DNA of 64,000 nt from Saccharospirillum sp. (GTDB lineage Bacteria > Pseudomonadota > Gammaproteobacteria > Pseudomonadales > Natronospirillaceae), in assembly GCA_022565595.1 (NCBI GenBank), contig JAIUML010000001.1:248001-312000 (forward strand), read 5' to 3'. The position numbers and the translations under genes are program-made. The notes under the pieces are model-generated. The model was not told where the DNA came from. It saw nothing but the letters and a program-made list of their open reading frames with translations, and searched no databases. How positions within the stretch are numbered: the stretch's first letter is position 1; the number at the start of each line of letters is the position of its first letter. Shown piece by piece: positions 27,638-37,730 of this stretch.

Positions 27638-28186
27638 TTACGGGCCAGCAGTAACCAAAGGTGCGCCACGCACCAATCTCACTCGGCCATTGCTGTCGGT
27701 TCTGAACCCGCTGTCAGCACGTCCGTTGTAGAAGGTAATGTACCAGGCCACAAAGCTGTAATGCGGGTCGAGTGTAGAAGACCAATACCAATTGGACGAG
27801 GTATTGGGAAAGATCGCCTCATTGACAGCGGGGCTGAAGCAACGCTGTTCGATAATGGATGCCAATTCGTCTCGGTCTGGCAAGCGCCAGTCAGTGTGGT
27901 TAGCAAAATTGCTTTCTTCTCCCGCTTTCACAGCAAGGCGCCAACTGAACACTGCTGCTTCGCCAGTACAGGTGGAGCCGCTCCAGCTTTGGCCCACGCT
28001 GCAACGCATCCACTCAAGACCCGTCTTTCGATGGATAGCGGTACCCTCTGTTGTTATGTCAAAATCTTCCAGAGGCGTTGTGGCGGGGACGAATTCCTTG
28101 ATATTGGTGCAGTTGTCAGCCCAGACGGCAAGCGACCAGGCAAACAACAGCACGGCACTGCCGATTGATCTGAGGTTTATTCTCAT
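27638..28186 (-). CDS. Exported DUF1566 (Lcl C-terminal domain) protein
   Basis: A 182-residue protein with a signal peptide (MRINLRSIGSAVLLFAWSLAVWA) and a single DUF1566 domain: HRKTGLEWMRCSVGQSW, TDWRLPDRDELASIIEQRC, SNWYWSSTLDPHYSFVAWYITFYNGRADSG and a terminal VRLVRG strand. The fold occurs in adhesin-like and surface proteins; specific function unknown. The ATG at 28186 begins the signal peptide; the upstream in-frame extension is rejected. Monocistronic. Confidence 0.82.
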   Translation of the reverse strand: MRINLRSIGSAVLLFAWSLAVWADNCTNIKEFVPATTPLEDFDITTEGTAIHRKTGLEWMRCSVGQSWSGSTCTGEAAVFSWRLAVKAGEESNFANHTDWRLPDRDELASIIEQRCFSPAVNEAIFPNTSSNWYWSSTLDPHYSFVAWYITFYNGRADSGFRTDSNGRVRLVRGAPLVTAGP

Positions 28187-28709
28187 TAGGTGGCCTCGAC
28201 TTTGTTGTTTTTGTATCAATACATTGAGAATACCCAAAAAATGGGATGCAGTCCTGTCACTTTTTGAACAATTTGCGCCCACTCTGTCAGGACCTTGACA
28301 GATTTTCAGTGCAGCGATGCCACAAGATAGACAAATGGCGCTGCTGAGCCATCCGCCAGAGAGCTCTTGACGTAATAAGTTTGATTAGAGCTTACTTAAT
28401 CAACGTCTGGTACTCTATCGATGTTATATTTGAGGCAATTGTTTGAATTCCTTCACAAAAGCAGATTCAATAGCGCGAAATCGCCGTAAAATTGGCGTAT
28501 AGAAAGGGGCGATAGACTCTGGTGCGTCTTGACGAACGCCCCGGCTAACCCAATATCAGAGCGATTGGTACGTTTCGATCATTAAAAATAGCAACAACGG
28601 CAAGACTGAACTAACCTGTTTCTCCAACAGGAGTAGCCAAGTAATGACGCCGGGAAATCTGTGTTCTGGCACTGCCCTGCCGGAGCATAACATTCAAGCG
28701 AGGGATACT
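28187..28709. other. Intergenic region, AT-rich, no recognised gene
   Basis: The gap contains a GGGGCG...CGCCCC stem (about 28506-28542) and a small CCTGT-7-ACAGG hairpin just upstream of the coiled-coil gene. Neither resembles a known RNA family. A short untranslated regulatory RNA is possible, but nothing supports it beyond the hairpins. Confidence 0.3.
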
Positions 28710-28895
28710 ATGGACGATAAGTTAGAAGAACTTGAACAGGCGATTGTTGAAGCCGAAGACGCCAAGCGAGAGTTTGTGAAAGAGAACCCCAACGGTGCAG
28801 GCGATAAAAAAGAGCGCATGCGGCTTTATAACGAAGTTGAAAAAGCACGCAAGGCGCTTCGTGAATACAAACGAATGAACCCGCACCTACTTTAG
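28710..28895 (+). CDS. Small coiled-coil protein, unknown function
   Basis: A 61-residue, highly charged protein (MDDKLEELEQAIVEAEDAK...) with heptad-like spacing over residues 3-20 and 35-56, interrupted by ENPNGAGDKKE. GAGGG lies about 6 bases before the ATG at 28710. The sequence is almost entirely Glu/Lys/Arg/Ala and is probably a helical hairpin. No family recognised; it stands alone between two minus-strand genes. Confidence 0.65.
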   Translation: MDDKLEELEQAIVEAEDAKREFVKENPNGAGDKKERMRLYNEVEKARKALREYKRMNPHLL

Positions 28896-28960
28896 CCAGG
28901 TAATGTGGTGCGCTGACGACAAGGCTGCACTAGAGCAGCCTTGCCGCTTTACGAACCTGT

Positions 28961-30436
28961 TTATGACCTTTGAACTTCCGGTAAAGTATAGAGCTGAATC
29001 ATGGCCACCAGGGCCAAACCACTGAGCAGACCGATGACAGACACTGTACTCCAGATGTCTCCCAACACCCCAACCAGCCCACCGCCCAGCATGACCAAGC
29101 CAATCACCGTATTGCTGACAGCTACGTAAGATGCCCGGTTGTCGCTTGTCGCCATATCCACCAAATGGGCTTTTCGACCCAGCCGGACGCCACCATGGCA
29201 GATCATCAAAATAAAGTAAGCGCCGATCATCAACCAGGCTAGATTCTGGTCGATATCATGGAGACGATCGAGCAGCCAGAGCCCCATGCCCAACACGGCG
29301 CTGATCGAAGCGGCCAGCATCATAACCCACCGACTGGATCTGTCACTCAATTTGCCCCAAATAGGGGCGCTGATGCTGGCTGCCAGACCGCTGGCGATGA
29401 TCATACCACCCAGACCCAGGATGGAACCCCCTGTCTGCTGGACTAATACGACATAGAATGGAGGCAGTAGAGCGATACTGAGCAACCATGCTCTGGCCCA
29501 AAGAAAACTTCGAAAGTAACGGTCGGTTTTAATAATCGCCAGTTGTTTGATTGCGACAGTGAAGGCATTGCCTCCACCTTCCGTTGCTCCGGGAGCCTCT
29601 GTAATCGTCGCAAAACTGAGCAGGCCCAACAGCCATAATAAAGCGGCCATCAGCAAGAAGAGCGACAACTGCATCGTATCATCGTCTGGCGACTGCGCCA
29701 GAACGAGGTAGACCCCCAGAGCAAACACCGACAACCCCGATATACCGGACGCATAACCCATCAAGGTTCCCCGACGAGTTTTGGACACCGTTTTGCCCAG
29801 AACATCCTTGGCAGAAACCGAACACAAGCCTCTGGCCAGGCTATACACAATCAGACAGCCAATCAGCAATGAACCGGCCAGCACCCCCTCGAACTGCCAT
29901 GCAATCGCCGCCATTAGCACAAGAGAAACCGCCGACAACAAAGCACCAACCAACCAGACAGCCTTGCGTCTGGCCATCCGTCGCACCACAGCAGCCACCA
30001 TCAATTGAGGCAACAAAACACCGGCTTCGCGAATAGGCACCAGAAAACCCACCAACGCCATGGGCGCTCCTACAGCAGCCAATAGCCAGGGCAATATCAA
30101 GCGCGCACTGCTCAGTTCATCTGCCACCTTAGTCGCGCTGTTCGCCACCAGGTAAGCAAAGAAATTGCGGGGTTGATGACGACAGGCTGTTTCCGGTATG
30201 TCCTTACAGACTCGAGCATCCTCTTCTCCAGTTACTCGGTCATACAGCCAGCCCAGATGCCGATCCAGCGGGTGTTCTTCTGATTCCAAGAGTTTCATGG
30301 GACTCCACTTCATGATAGCCAACCCCTGCATTTGCCATACAGCAGCCGTAATCAAAGGATAAACGAGATTCAATAACAGCCAGGAACGGTCCCTCACTAT
30401 GGTTTTGACCGTCAGTTCAGGCTGGTATCCCTGCAA
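28961..30436 (-). CDS. MFS transporter with long first periplasmic loop
   Basis: A 491-residue major facilitator with about 12 TM helices. A hydrophilic loop of roughly 70 residues (about 45-115, containing two Cys, DARVCKDIPETACRHQ) follows the first helix, longer than usual. A REAGVLLPQLMVAAVVRRMARRKAVW loop resembles motif A. A second A-like loop, GKLSDRSSRWVMML, starts the C-terminal half. The frame opens at TTG 30436 directly after an in-frame TGA, with no good Shine-Dalgarno, so the true start is uncertain. Substrate unknown. Confidence 0.78.
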   Translation of the reverse strand: MQGYQPELTVKTIVRDRSWLLLNLVYPLITAAVWQMQGLAIMKWSPMKLLESEEHPLDRHLGWLYDRVTGEEDARVCKDIPETACRHQPRNFFAYLVANSATKVADELSSARLILPWLLAAVGAPMALVGFLVPIREAGVLLPQLMVAAVVRRMARRKAVWLVGALLSAVSLVLMAAIAWQFEGVLAGSLLIGCLIVYSLARGLCSVSAKDVLGKTVSKTRRGTLMGYASGISGLSVFALGVYLVLAQSPDDDTMQLSLFLLMAALLWLLGLLSFATITEAPGATEGGGNAFTVAIKQLAIIKTDRYFRSFLWARAWLLSIALLPPFYVVLVQQTGGSILGLGGMIIASGLAASISAPIWGKLSDRSSRWVMMLAASISAVLGMGLWLLDRLHDIDQNLAWLMIGAYFILMICHGGVRLGRKAHLVDMATSDNRASYVAVSNTVIGLVMLGGGLVGVLGDIWSTVSVIGLLSGLALVAMIQLYTLPEVQRS

Positions 30437-30585
30437 TCATTCTGGTTAAATACCGCCACAGGGTAATACCTGCATAATAATGAAACGTATAAAAAACGAG
30501 AAAGCAACGCTCAGCGGTGATCTCGCTGACAGACTTTCACAGAATAAAACATTGCTCCCCCCCTGAGTCAAAACAAGGAAACTTC

Positions 30586-31134
30586 ATGAACAGCCTAGCT
30601 ATGGTCGTCAGGTTTCTGTGCCTAATCAATCGGGTTTTCGGCTTTGTGCTGTCCTGGTTGACCCTCGGCATCGTGCTTGTCTGCTTTACCGTCGTGGTGC
30701 TTCGCTACGTTTTTTCGATGGGTTTCGTCTGGATGCAAGATTTGTATGTCTGGATGAACGGCGTCATGTTTATGGGCATCGCCGGCTACACCCTGCTCAA
30801 AGAAGGCCATGTCCGAGTTGATATCTTCTATCGAACAGCCTCGCCGAAGCATCGGGCCAAGGTCGATATATTCGGATGTCTCGTCTTTATCGCACCTTTT
30901 GTTTACGTAATTTTCAGCTACCTCTACCCCTACGTTAGACGCTCCTGGCGCTTCATGGAAAACTCGCCGAACTTTGGCGGTATGGAGGGCTACTTCATCG
31001 TCAAGACCTTCATACTGGTTTTCGCTACCGTTATCGCCATTCAGGCCCTGGCCATGATCGGACGGTCCATTCTCACTCTGGCCGATCGCAGTGACCTGGT
31101 TCCGGAAGATTATCGCTACAAGGAGCACGTTTGA
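30586..31134 (+). CDS. dctQ: TRAP transporter small permease subunit (DctQ)
   Basis: A 182-residue, 4-TM protein (helices near 25-45, 58-78, 100-120, 140-165) with the DctQ pattern WMQDLYVWMNGVMFMGIAGYTLLKEGHVRVDIFY. It pairs with DctM to form the sodium-coupled carrier. CAAGGAA lies 7 bases before the ATG at 30586. The stop codon overlaps the dctM start (TGATG). The cognate receptor is most likely the convergent dctP at 32661. Confidence 0.94.
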   Translation: MNSLAMVVRFLCLINRVFGFVLSWLTLGIVLVCFTVVVLRYVFSMGFVWMQDLYVWMNGVMFMGIAGYTLLKEGHVRVDIFYRTASPKHRAKVDIFGCLVFIAPFVYVIFSYLYPYVRRSWRFMENSPNFGGMEGYFIVKTFILVFATVIAIQALAMIGRSILTLADRSDLVPEDYRYKEHV

Positions 31135-32525
31135 TGGAAGTCACGCTGTTGGGCGAAGTGCTCGCCCTTGTCATGTTTTTCACCATCATTGGTGTTCTGT
31201 TACTGGGCTTCCCGGTCGCGTTCTCGCTGGCAGGTACCTCGCTGATATTCGCCGGTATTGCTCATCTGCTGGGTGTCTTTGATCTGTCCAACCTGACCGC
31301 CCTGTCATCCCGGTTCATGGGCAACATGGTCAACGATGTATTGGTGGCGGTGCCACTCTTTATATTCATGGGCATGATGCTGGAGCGATCCGGTATTGCC
31401 CAGAAGCTGCTGGTCACCATGGGCCGCCTCTTCGGCGACCTGCGTGGCGGCCTGGGTATTTCGGTAATCATAGTGGGCGCCTTGTTGGCTGCCTCAACCG
31501 GTATTATCGGTGCGACGGTGGTCACCATGGGGCTGTTGTCCTTGCCGGCCATGTTGAAAGCCAACTATGACCCTCGTGTCGCCACCGGTGTTATTACCGC
31601 TTCGGGCACCCTGGGTCAGATCATCCCACCTTCTACGGTGCTGATTTTCATGGGGGACATGCTGGCAGGCATCAACGCTCAGGTTCAGATGTCGATGGGT
31701 AACTTTGCACCCTCGCCCGTCTCGGTCGGCGATCTCTTTGCCGGCGCTTTCATCCCGGGCTTGATGTTGGTAACCATCTACATTCTGTTCATGGTCTACA
31801 AGGCCTGGTTCCGGCCAGAAAGCTGCCCAGCGCTGATCATGACAACAGAAGAGAAGGCAAGCCTGCTCAAGGACGTGTTCACCACCTTGATACCGCCTCT
31901 GGTGCTGATCATAGCGGTACTCGGTTCCATTCTGGGTGGTGTTGCCACACCGACCGAGTCTGCCTCTGTGGGTGCCGTAGGGGCGATGCTGTTGGCGGCC
32001 CTGCAACGCAAGCTGACCTACAAGAACTTGCGTGAAGTCATGTACGCGACGGCCAATACGACCACCATGATCTTCATCATTCTGATCGGCGCCACTGTGT
32101 TTTCGCTGATATTCCGCATGATGGGTGGTGACGAGTTGGTCAGTGACTTCCTCAATGCTCTGCCAGGCGGTCAGTTGGGTGCCATTCTCTTTGTCATGCT
32201 GCTGATGTTCTTCCTGGGTTTCATTCTTGATACCTTTGAAATCATCTTTATGGTGTTGCCGATCACGGCACCCATTCTGCTGATGATGGGTGTAGACCCG
32301 ATCTGGCTGGGCGTGATTGTGGCAGTAAACCTGCAAACCAGCTTCCTGACACCGCCCTTTGGCTTTGCGCTCTTCTATTTGCGCGGTGTGGCGCCCAACA
32401 GCGTTACCACTCGCCAGATCTATGAAGGTGCCTTGCCATTCGTGGTGCTGCAGTTGATCGTAATCGGCCTGTTGATCGCCTTCCCGGGCATTGTTACCTG
32501 GCTGCCTAATCAGTTGTACGGGTAA
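31134..32525 (+). CDS. dctM: TRAP transporter large permease subunit (DctM)
   Basis: A 463-residue membrane protein with about 12 helices and the DctM hallmarks: VPLFIFMGMMLERSGIA, GALLAASTGIIGATVVTMGLLSLPAML (re-entrant hairpin), ASGTLGQIIPPSTVLI, VATPTESASVGAVGA and NLQTSFLTPPFGFALFYLRG. It carries the transport pathway and Na+ sites. The ATG at 31134 overlaps the dctQ stop by one base. A strong intrinsic terminator follows. Confidence 0.96.
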   Translation: MEVTLLGEVLALVMFFTIIGVLLLGFPVAFSLAGTSLIFAGIAHLLGVFDLSNLTALSSRFMGNMVNDVLVAVPLFIFMGMMLERSGIAQKLLVTMGRLFGDLRGGLGISVIIVGALLAASTGIIGATVVTMGLLSLPAMLKANYDPRVATGVITASGTLGQIIPPSTVLIFMGDMLAGINAQVQMSMGNFAPSPVSVGDLFAGAFIPGLMLVTIYILFMVYKAWFRPESCPALIMTTEEKASLLKDVFTTLIPPLVLIIAVLGSILGGVATPTESASVGAVGAMLLAALQRKLTYKNLREVMYATANTTTMIFIILIGATVFSLIFRMMGGDELVSDFLNALPGGQLGAILFVMLLMFFLGFILDTFEIIFMVLPITAPILLMMGVDPIWLGVIVAVNLQTSFLTPPFGFALFYLRGVAPNSVTTRQIYEGALPFVVLQLIVIGLLIAFPGIVTWLPNQLYG

Positions 32526-32600
32526 CATTTCGAGCAGCGGCTTGCCGGTAGAAGCTCTACCGGTAGCCAACCTGGGCCCTTGTCATAGGGCGACGCCCAT

Positions 32601-32636
32601 AAAAAAAAGCCGATGGCTATTACCATCGGCTTTTTT
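32601..32636. terminator. Bidirectional intrinsic terminator between dctM and dctP
   Basis: A perfect 10-bp stem AAGCCGATGG / CCATCGGCTT (32607-32616, 32623-32632) is flanked by A8 on the left and T6 on the right, so it would terminate transcripts arriving from both convergent genes. Confidence 0.92.
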
Positions 32637-32660
32637 CGTTCTTGCCAGTCAGGATCGATA

Positions 32661-33758
32661 TCAGACCTGGAAGAATTCCTCACGCGCTTTCAGGAAGCGG
32701 CTGTCGATATTCTCAGTCCGAGTACGCAGAATAGCCAGGTTATCAAAGAAGCTGTTGGCGGTCTTGCGAACCAGCGGATCGTTGCTTTCACGCAACTCGT
32801 TCAGCAGCTCTTTGGAAGCTTCTGCACCGGCTTTCAGGATGTCATCCGGGAAGTACTTGACTTGAACACCGTGGCGCTCAACCAGAGTGCGCAGGGCAAT
32901 CGGGTCGTTGGCGTAGAAGTCGGACGCAACCTGGTCGTACTCTGCCTGACAGGCAAACTCTACAATGCGTTGTAGATCCTGTGGCAGCTCAGCGAACTTG
33001 GACTTGTTAACCACCGCTTCGGTGGCTAGGCCAGGTTCAATGAAGCTTGGCAGATAAAAGTTCTTGGTGATCTGATAGAAGCCAAGCGCCAGGTCGTTGT
33101 AAGGGCCAACGAATTCGGCCGCGTCCAGTGCACCGGATTGCAGTGCCTGATAGATCTCACCGCCAGCCATGTTGACCACCGTAGCACCCATTTTCTCCCA
33201 AACCTGACCACCGAGGCCTGGCGTGCGGAAGTTGATGCCGCGGACATCTGCCAGGCTGTTCAGCTCTTCTTTGAACCAGCCGCCGGCCTGAGTACCGGTA
33301 TCACCGGACAGGAAGCCTTTCACACCAAACTGGTCGTAAACTTCGTCCCAGATTTCCTGACCGCCCATGTAGCGCATCCAGGCCGCCAACTCACGAGAGG
33401 TCATGCCATAAGGCACCCCTGTGAAGAAGGAAGTCGCACGGCTCTTGTTCTGCCAGTAGTAGGCAGCGCCGTGGCTCATTTCGGCAGAGCCTTCGATTAC
33501 GGCATCGAACGACTGCAATGCAGGTACCAGTTCGCCAGCAGCGAACACCTGTACCGTCAATCGGCCGCCAGACATCTGAGTAATGCGGTCAGCCAAGCGC
33601 TGCGCACCGACACCCAACCCCGGAAAATTTCTAGGCCATGTAGTCACCATTCGCCAGGTAATGCGATTCTGGGAAATTGCAGGTGCTGAAATGGCGGAAG
33701 CTGCCGCCACTGTACCCGCCCCGATCAAACCTTTCTTGATGACGTCACGTCTTTTCAT
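32661..33758 (-). CDS. dctP: TRAP transporter substrate-binding protein (DctP family), possible Tat substrate
   Basis: A 365-residue periplasmic receptor. The leader MKRRDVIKKGLIGAGTVAAASAISAPAIS has a twin Arg and resembles a Tat signal. The mature part shows WRMVTTWPRNFPGLGVGAQRLADRI, GGRLTVQVFAAGELVPALQSFDAV, INFRTPGLGGQVWEKMGATVVNMAGGEIYQALQSGALDAAEFVGPYND: TakP/2-keto-acid-type receptors of this family look like this. It is convergent with dctQM rather than in the same operon, so it has its own promoter in the 525-base upstream gap. The substrate is probably an organic acid (inference). Confidence 0.93.
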   Translation of the reverse strand: MKRRDVIKKGLIGAGTVAAASAISAPAISQNRITWRMVTTWPRNFPGLGVGAQRLADRITQMSGGRLTVQVFAAGELVPALQSFDAVIEGSAEMSHGAAYYWQNKSRATSFFTGVPYGMTSRELAAWMRYMGGQEIWDEVYDQFGVKGFLSGDTGTQAGGWFKEELNSLADVRGINFRTPGLGGQVWEKMGATVVNMAGGEIYQALQSGALDAAEFVGPYNDLALGFYQITKNFYLPSFIEPGLATEAVVNKSKFAELPQDLQRIVEFACQAEYDQVASDFYANDPIALRTLVERHGVQVKYFPDDILKAGAEASKELLNELRESNDPLVRKTANSFFDNLAILRTRTENIDSRFLKAREEFFQV

Positions 33759-34283
33759 TTGGACTCTCCTGATGCGGCTCAGTCACGCTCAATCAACACT
33801 GTCAGGGTTACTGCAGTGCTAGACGTCTTGCGTAAATCCGAACCTTTTTTGTTGTTGCTTCATGTTAAGAGGCCTTGCCAGGGAAAGCCGGGGGGTAGTC
33901 ATCGGCAGGGCTTACCTGCTTACCGTGTTGGCTTGCCAGCCTTTTGGCTGGGGTGTTAAAACCAACTCGGTCCATGATGTCGATCCCCTGAAGACCCAGT
34001 GAGTATAGTGAGAGCTTGTTTATAACCATTATTGAGTGCTCTCGAGAGCCTGCCGACAATCCAACAAACTCTGTTCTATAGAATAGCCACCTCAAGCTGA
34101 ATACTCAATGACTTCAATCAAGGATGGTTCTGTATACCTCGAACCCCTCCATAGATAGCATCGAACAGGGTGCCAAACCATTCGACTTTTGTTGATATTC
34201 CACCGATAGCTGTTCAATATGCATACTAATAACGCAAGAATCCAAGTACAGCGTCTTCAATAAGAATAAGTACGGGAGTCTCT
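33759..34283. other. Divergent promoter region of dctP and pntA, no recognised gene
   Basis: This 525-base spacer separates the divergent dctP (minus) and pntA (plus). Open frames in it are short and show no protein-like composition. It must hold both promoters; an AT-rich stretch around 34190-34260 precedes pntA, whose GGGAG lies 6 bases before the ATG. Confidence 0.4.
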
Positions 34284-35858
34284 ATGCCACACACCATCGC
34301 CATTCCCAGGGATCGTCAGACCGGAGAAACCCGGATTGCCGTTACCCCTGACACCACACGCAAGCTTTGCGCACTGGGCTTTCATGTTTTGATTGAACGC
34401 GGAGCGGGTGAATCCGCCCAATACGCGGATGCACTCTATGAAGCCGCCGGAGCCGAGTTGACCGAGGACGTAAAAGCCCTATATCAAAGAGCCGATGTGC
34501 TACTCAAGATCAACGGCCCTGCGGTGCATGAAGCGTTACCCGGTACCGAACTTGAAGCCATGAAGGAGGGCGCAACCTGGATCTCCTTTCTGGCCCCGGC
34601 CCAGAATGCAGACCTGTTGGAAACCTTCAAGCAAAAGCAATTCAACGCCATTTCATTGGACGCTATACCGCGTATATCACGGGCACAGAGTATGGATGTG
34701 CTCAGTTCCATGGCCAATATCGCCGGCTATAGGGCCGTTATCGAAGCAGCCCATCAGTTTGGCCGCTTCTTTACGGGCCAGATTACCGCCGCGGGCAAGG
34801 TGCCGCCGGCCAAGGTGCTGGTCATTGGTGCCGGTGTTGCAGGCCTGGCGGCCATCGGTGCCGCCAAAAGCATGGGGGCCATAGTGCGCGCGTTCGATAC
34901 TCGCGCAGAGGTGAAAGAACAGGTTGAATCCATGGGTGGCGAGTTTCTGACTGTCGAGCTGGAAGAAGACGGCAGTGGCGCTGGCGGCTACGCCAAGGAA
35001 ATGTCGCAAGACTTTATCGATGCGGAAATGGCTCTGTTTATGGAGCAGGCGAAGGAGGTGGACATCATCATCACCACTGCCCTGATACCCGGCAAACCCG
35101 CTCCAAAGCTGATCACCGACGAGATGGTGCAGGCCATGAAGCCCGGCAGTGTGATCGTTGACCTGGCAGCCCCCAATGGCGGCAATTGCGAAGGCACCGT
35201 CAAGGATCAAATTGTGCAGAGCCATGGCGTGAACATGATTGGCTACACCAATATGGCGGCACTGGCGGCAACCCAGGCGAGCCACTTGCTGTCCAACAAT
35301 CTACTGCGGTTGATTGAGCACCTGTGCCCGGGAAAAAACGGTGAGCTGAGTTTTGATCTGGAAGACGCTATTACCCGCGGTTGCACCGTGACCCACAATG
35401 GCGAGATTCTCTGGCCACCGCCACCACCGCAGATCAGCGCTGCTCCCAAGGCGACACCCAAAGCAGAAGCACCGGCCACTCCAGTTTCCACGGCCGCAAA
35501 ACGCGCAAAACCCATTGCCCTCTATTGGCTGATTGCGGGGGCGGCATTGCTGGGTCTTGGGGCCGTTGCGCCACCCGACTTCGTCAGTCATTTCACCGTC
35601 TTCGTGTTGGCCATTTTTGTCGGCTGGCAGGTGATCTGGAATGTGTCCCATGCCCTCCATACACCCTTGATGAGCGTTACCAATGCCATTTCCAGCATCG
35701 TCATCATCGGTTCGCTGTTGCAGATCTCGGGCAGTGGCTCCAGCCTGGTAACGACCATGGCTTTTATCGGTGTGCTGGTCACCAGCATCAACATTGCCGG
35801 TGGCTTTTACGTGACGCGAAGAATGCTGCACATGTTCCGTCGGGAGGGTGACCAATGA
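34284..35858 (+). CDS. pntA: NAD(P) transhydrogenase subunit alpha
   Basis: A 524-residue, single-chain alpha subunit of the E. coli type. Residues about 1-380 are the NAD(H)-binding domain I ([58 protein letters not shown]). A Pro/Ala-rich linker follows, then membrane domain II helices (about 410-515). With PntB it couples hydride transfer from NADH to NADP+ to inward proton movement. Bacteria often split alpha into two genes, but here it is intact. It overlaps pntB by 4 bases (ATGA). Confidence 0.97.
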   Translation: MPHTIAIPRDRQTGETRIAVTPDTTRKLCALGFHVLIERGAGESAQYADALYEAAGAELTEDVKALYQRADVLLKINGPAVHEALPGTELEAMKEGATWISFLAPAQNADLLETFKQKQFNAISLDAIPRISRAQSMDVLSSMANIAGYRAVIEAAHQFGRFFTGQITAAGKVPPAKVLVIGAGVAGLAAIGAAKSMGAIVRAFDTRAEVKEQVESMGGEFLTVELEEDGSGAGGYAKEMSQDFIDAEMALFMEQAKEVDIIITTALIPGKPAPKLITDEMVQAMKPGSVIVDLAAPNGGNCEGTVKDQIVQSHGVNMIGYTNMAALAATQASHLLSNNLLRLIEHLCPGKNGELSFDLEDAITRGCTVTHNGEILWPPPPPQISAAPKATPKAEAPATPVSTAAKRAKPIALYWLIAGAALLGLGAVAPPDFVSHFTVFVLAIFVGWQVIWNVSHALHTPLMSVTNAISSIVIIGSLLQISGSGSSLVTTMAFIGVLVTSINIAGGFYVTRRMLHMFRREGDQ

Positions 35859-37240
35859 ATACTGCACTGTCCATGGCTTACCTGCTCGCTGCCGTCTTCT
35901 TCATTCTCTCTTTGGGGGGTTTGAGCTCCCAGGAAACCGCCCGGCGCGGCATCGTTTATGGCATGACCGGTATGCTTATTGCCGTCGTTGCTACTGTGGC
36001 CTCGGCGTCGGTTCAAGCTTACGGCCTGCTCGCCATCGCCATGAGTGTTGGCGCCGTTATCGGCCTCGCGCTGGCACACCGAGTTGAAATGACCGCCATG
36101 CCACAACTGGTGGCCCTGCTGCACAGCTTTGTTGGTCTGGCTGCCATGTTGATTGGTTGGGGCGCCCACCTTGACCCACGCATTCAACTCAGTGGGGCTG
36201 AAGCAGTGATTCACTCGACCGAGGTTTACCTTGGTGTATTTATTGGTGCGATCACCATGACCGGCAGTTGGGCAGCCTTTGGCAAACTCCAGGGTTTGCT
36301 GTCGAGCAAACCGTTGATGCTGCCATTTCGGCACGGGCTCAATGCCGCTGCCCTGGTTGTCTCGGTAGTTCTGTTGCTCATCTTCGTCACTGACGACCAC
36401 ACGGCCCTTGGCCTGACGGTTCTGGCCATCATGACCATCATCGCGCTGCTATTGGGTGCGCACCTCGTCGCGGCCATCGGTGGTGCCGACATGCCAGTAG
36501 TGATTTCCATGCTGAACAGCTACTCCGGCTGGGCTGCGGCGGCGACGGGATTCATGCTCGGCAACGACTTGTTGATCATCACCGGCGCCCTGGTTGGCTC
36601 GTCCGGTGCCATTCTCAGCTACATCATGTGTCGTGCCATGAACCGCTCCTTTATCAGCGTCATTCTTGGTGGCTTCGGCAGTGATGGCAGCGCCGTGGTG
36701 GAAGACGACAGCTATGGCGAAGCGCGCAGCGCAACACACGACGATGTCGCCGAATGGATGCGTGAAGCAGATTCCGTCATTATTGCACCCGGCTATGGCA
36801 TGGCCGTAGCCCACGCCCAGCAAAGCGTGGCAGAACTCACCAGCAAGCTGCGTAAACAGGGCAAGACGGTGCGCTTTGCCATACACCCCGTCGCCGGGCG
36901 GCTGCCTGGCCACATGAATGTGCTGCTGGCCGAGGCCAATGTGCCCTACGACATCGTTCTGGAAATGGACGAAATCAACGCCGACTTCCCCAATACCGAT
37001 GTGGTTCTGGTCATCGGCGCCAACGATATCGTCAATCCTGATGCCCAGGAAAAGCCCGGCTCACCCATCGCCGGCATGCCGGTGTTGGAAGTCTGGAAGG
37101 CGCGCAAAGTGGTAACTTTGAAGCGTTCGATGGCAACAGGTTATGCAGGCGTTGGCAACCCATTGTTCTACCGCGACAACAGCGCCATGCTCTTTGGTGA
37201 CGCCAAGGACAGTGTGCAACAACTGGTCAGCAAAGTGTGA
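35855..37240 (+). CDS. pntB: NAD(P) transhydrogenase subunit beta
   Basis: A 461-residue protein: about nine membrane helices (residues 1-260) followed by the NADP(H)-binding domain III (from about 280; [50 protein letters not shown] and the [17 protein letters not shown] loop). [26 protein letters not shown] in the membrane part is typical. It completes the proton-translocating PntAB complex in the inner membrane. Confidence 0.98.
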   Translation: MNTALSMAYLLAAVFFILSLGGLSSQETARRGIVYGMTGMLIAVVATVASASVQAYGLLAIAMSVGAVIGLALAHRVEMTAMPQLVALLHSFVGLAAMLIGWGAHLDPRIQLSGAEAVIHSTEVYLGVFIGAITMTGSWAAFGKLQGLLSSKPLMLPFRHGLNAAALVVSVVLLLIFVTDDHTALGLTVLAIMTIIALLLGAHLVAAIGGADMPVVISMLNSYSGWAAAATGFMLGNDLLIITGALVGSSGAILSYIMCRAMNRSFISVILGGFGSDGSAVVEDDSYGEARSATHDDVAEWMREADSVIIAPGYGMAVAHAQQSVAELTSKLRKQGKTVRFAIHPVAGRLPGHMNVLLAEANVPYDIVLEMDEINADFPNTDVVLVIGANDIVNPDAQEKPGSPIAGMPVLEVWKARKVVTLKRSMATGYAGVGNPLFYRDNSAMLFGDAKDSVQQLVSKV

Positions 37241-37263
37241 GTCGGTGACGATTGCCTGCAGAA

Positions 37264-37290
37264 AGGCCCGTTTATAGCGGGCCTTTTTTT
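37264..37290 (+). terminator. Intrinsic terminator after pntB, embedded in the end of the convergent gene
   Basis: The stem AGGCCCG / CGGGCCT (37264-37270, 37278-37284) is followed by T7. Its right half and T-tract encode the last residues (KKGPL-stop) of the convergent minus-strand gene, so the two genes share this sequence. Confidence 0.88.
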
Positions 37291-37730
37291 GTTAGCGGTA
37301 CCAAAAGGCGCGAGACGCGCAAACGCCCTTCTGCGTCCACCATCAGGGCTTTGGGGGTAAGCCCATCCAGTTCCGGGTTGGGTGTCGACAACCAGGCCTG
37401 AGCATCGTCCACACTGCCGAACCGTTTGCAGGCATGGAGTACCAGCTTAGCAATGTCGTCTACCATACCCTGAACGGGCGGTTCCTCACTGACATCCATG
37501 GCCACAACTTGCGCCTCAGGAAAAGCCTCCAGCACTTGTTCCCGGGCACTGTCGAGTGCATCGGTCATGCTTTCGGCTTCGCGACTGAAATGGACGGCGA
37601 ATTCACCGCTCACCGCCACGCCCTGATCTTCAACGGTAAAATCACTGCCCGGAATGCGGCTGGCGATTGCCAGGGCACTCAACCCTTGATCCACTCCGGC
37701 ACTGAACGTCAGCGTAAAATGATGCAACAT
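37272..37730 (-). CDS. Protein with C-terminal antitoxin-like (DUF2384/MbcA-ParS) domain
   Basis: A 152-residue protein. Residues about 95-150 (HACKRFGSVDDAQAWLSTPNPELDGLTPKALMVDAEGRLRVSRLLVPL) match the ParS/MbcA toxin-binding domain usually found in antitoxins of RES-type toxins. The first 90 residues (LHHFTLTFSAGVDQGLSALAIASRIPGSDFTVEDQGV...) are not the usual Xre HTH and are not recognised. No RES toxin gene adjoins it. The ATG at 37730 has AGAAGAG just upstream and is preferred to a start 10 codons earlier. Its last codons form the pntB terminator. Confidence 0.7.
   Translation of the reverse strand: MLHHFTLTFSAGVDQGLSALAIASRIPGSDFTVEDQGVAVSGEFAVHFSREAESMTDALDSAREQVLEAFPEAQVVAMDVSEEPPVQGMVDDIAKLVLHACKRFGSVDDAQAWLSTPNPELDGLTPKALMVDAEGRLRVSRLLVPLTKKGPL

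Noticed and set aside
31494-32570. 358-codon open frame opposite dctM
   Set aside because: Composition (His/Gln-rich) is that of an antisense shadow of a membrane-protein gene.
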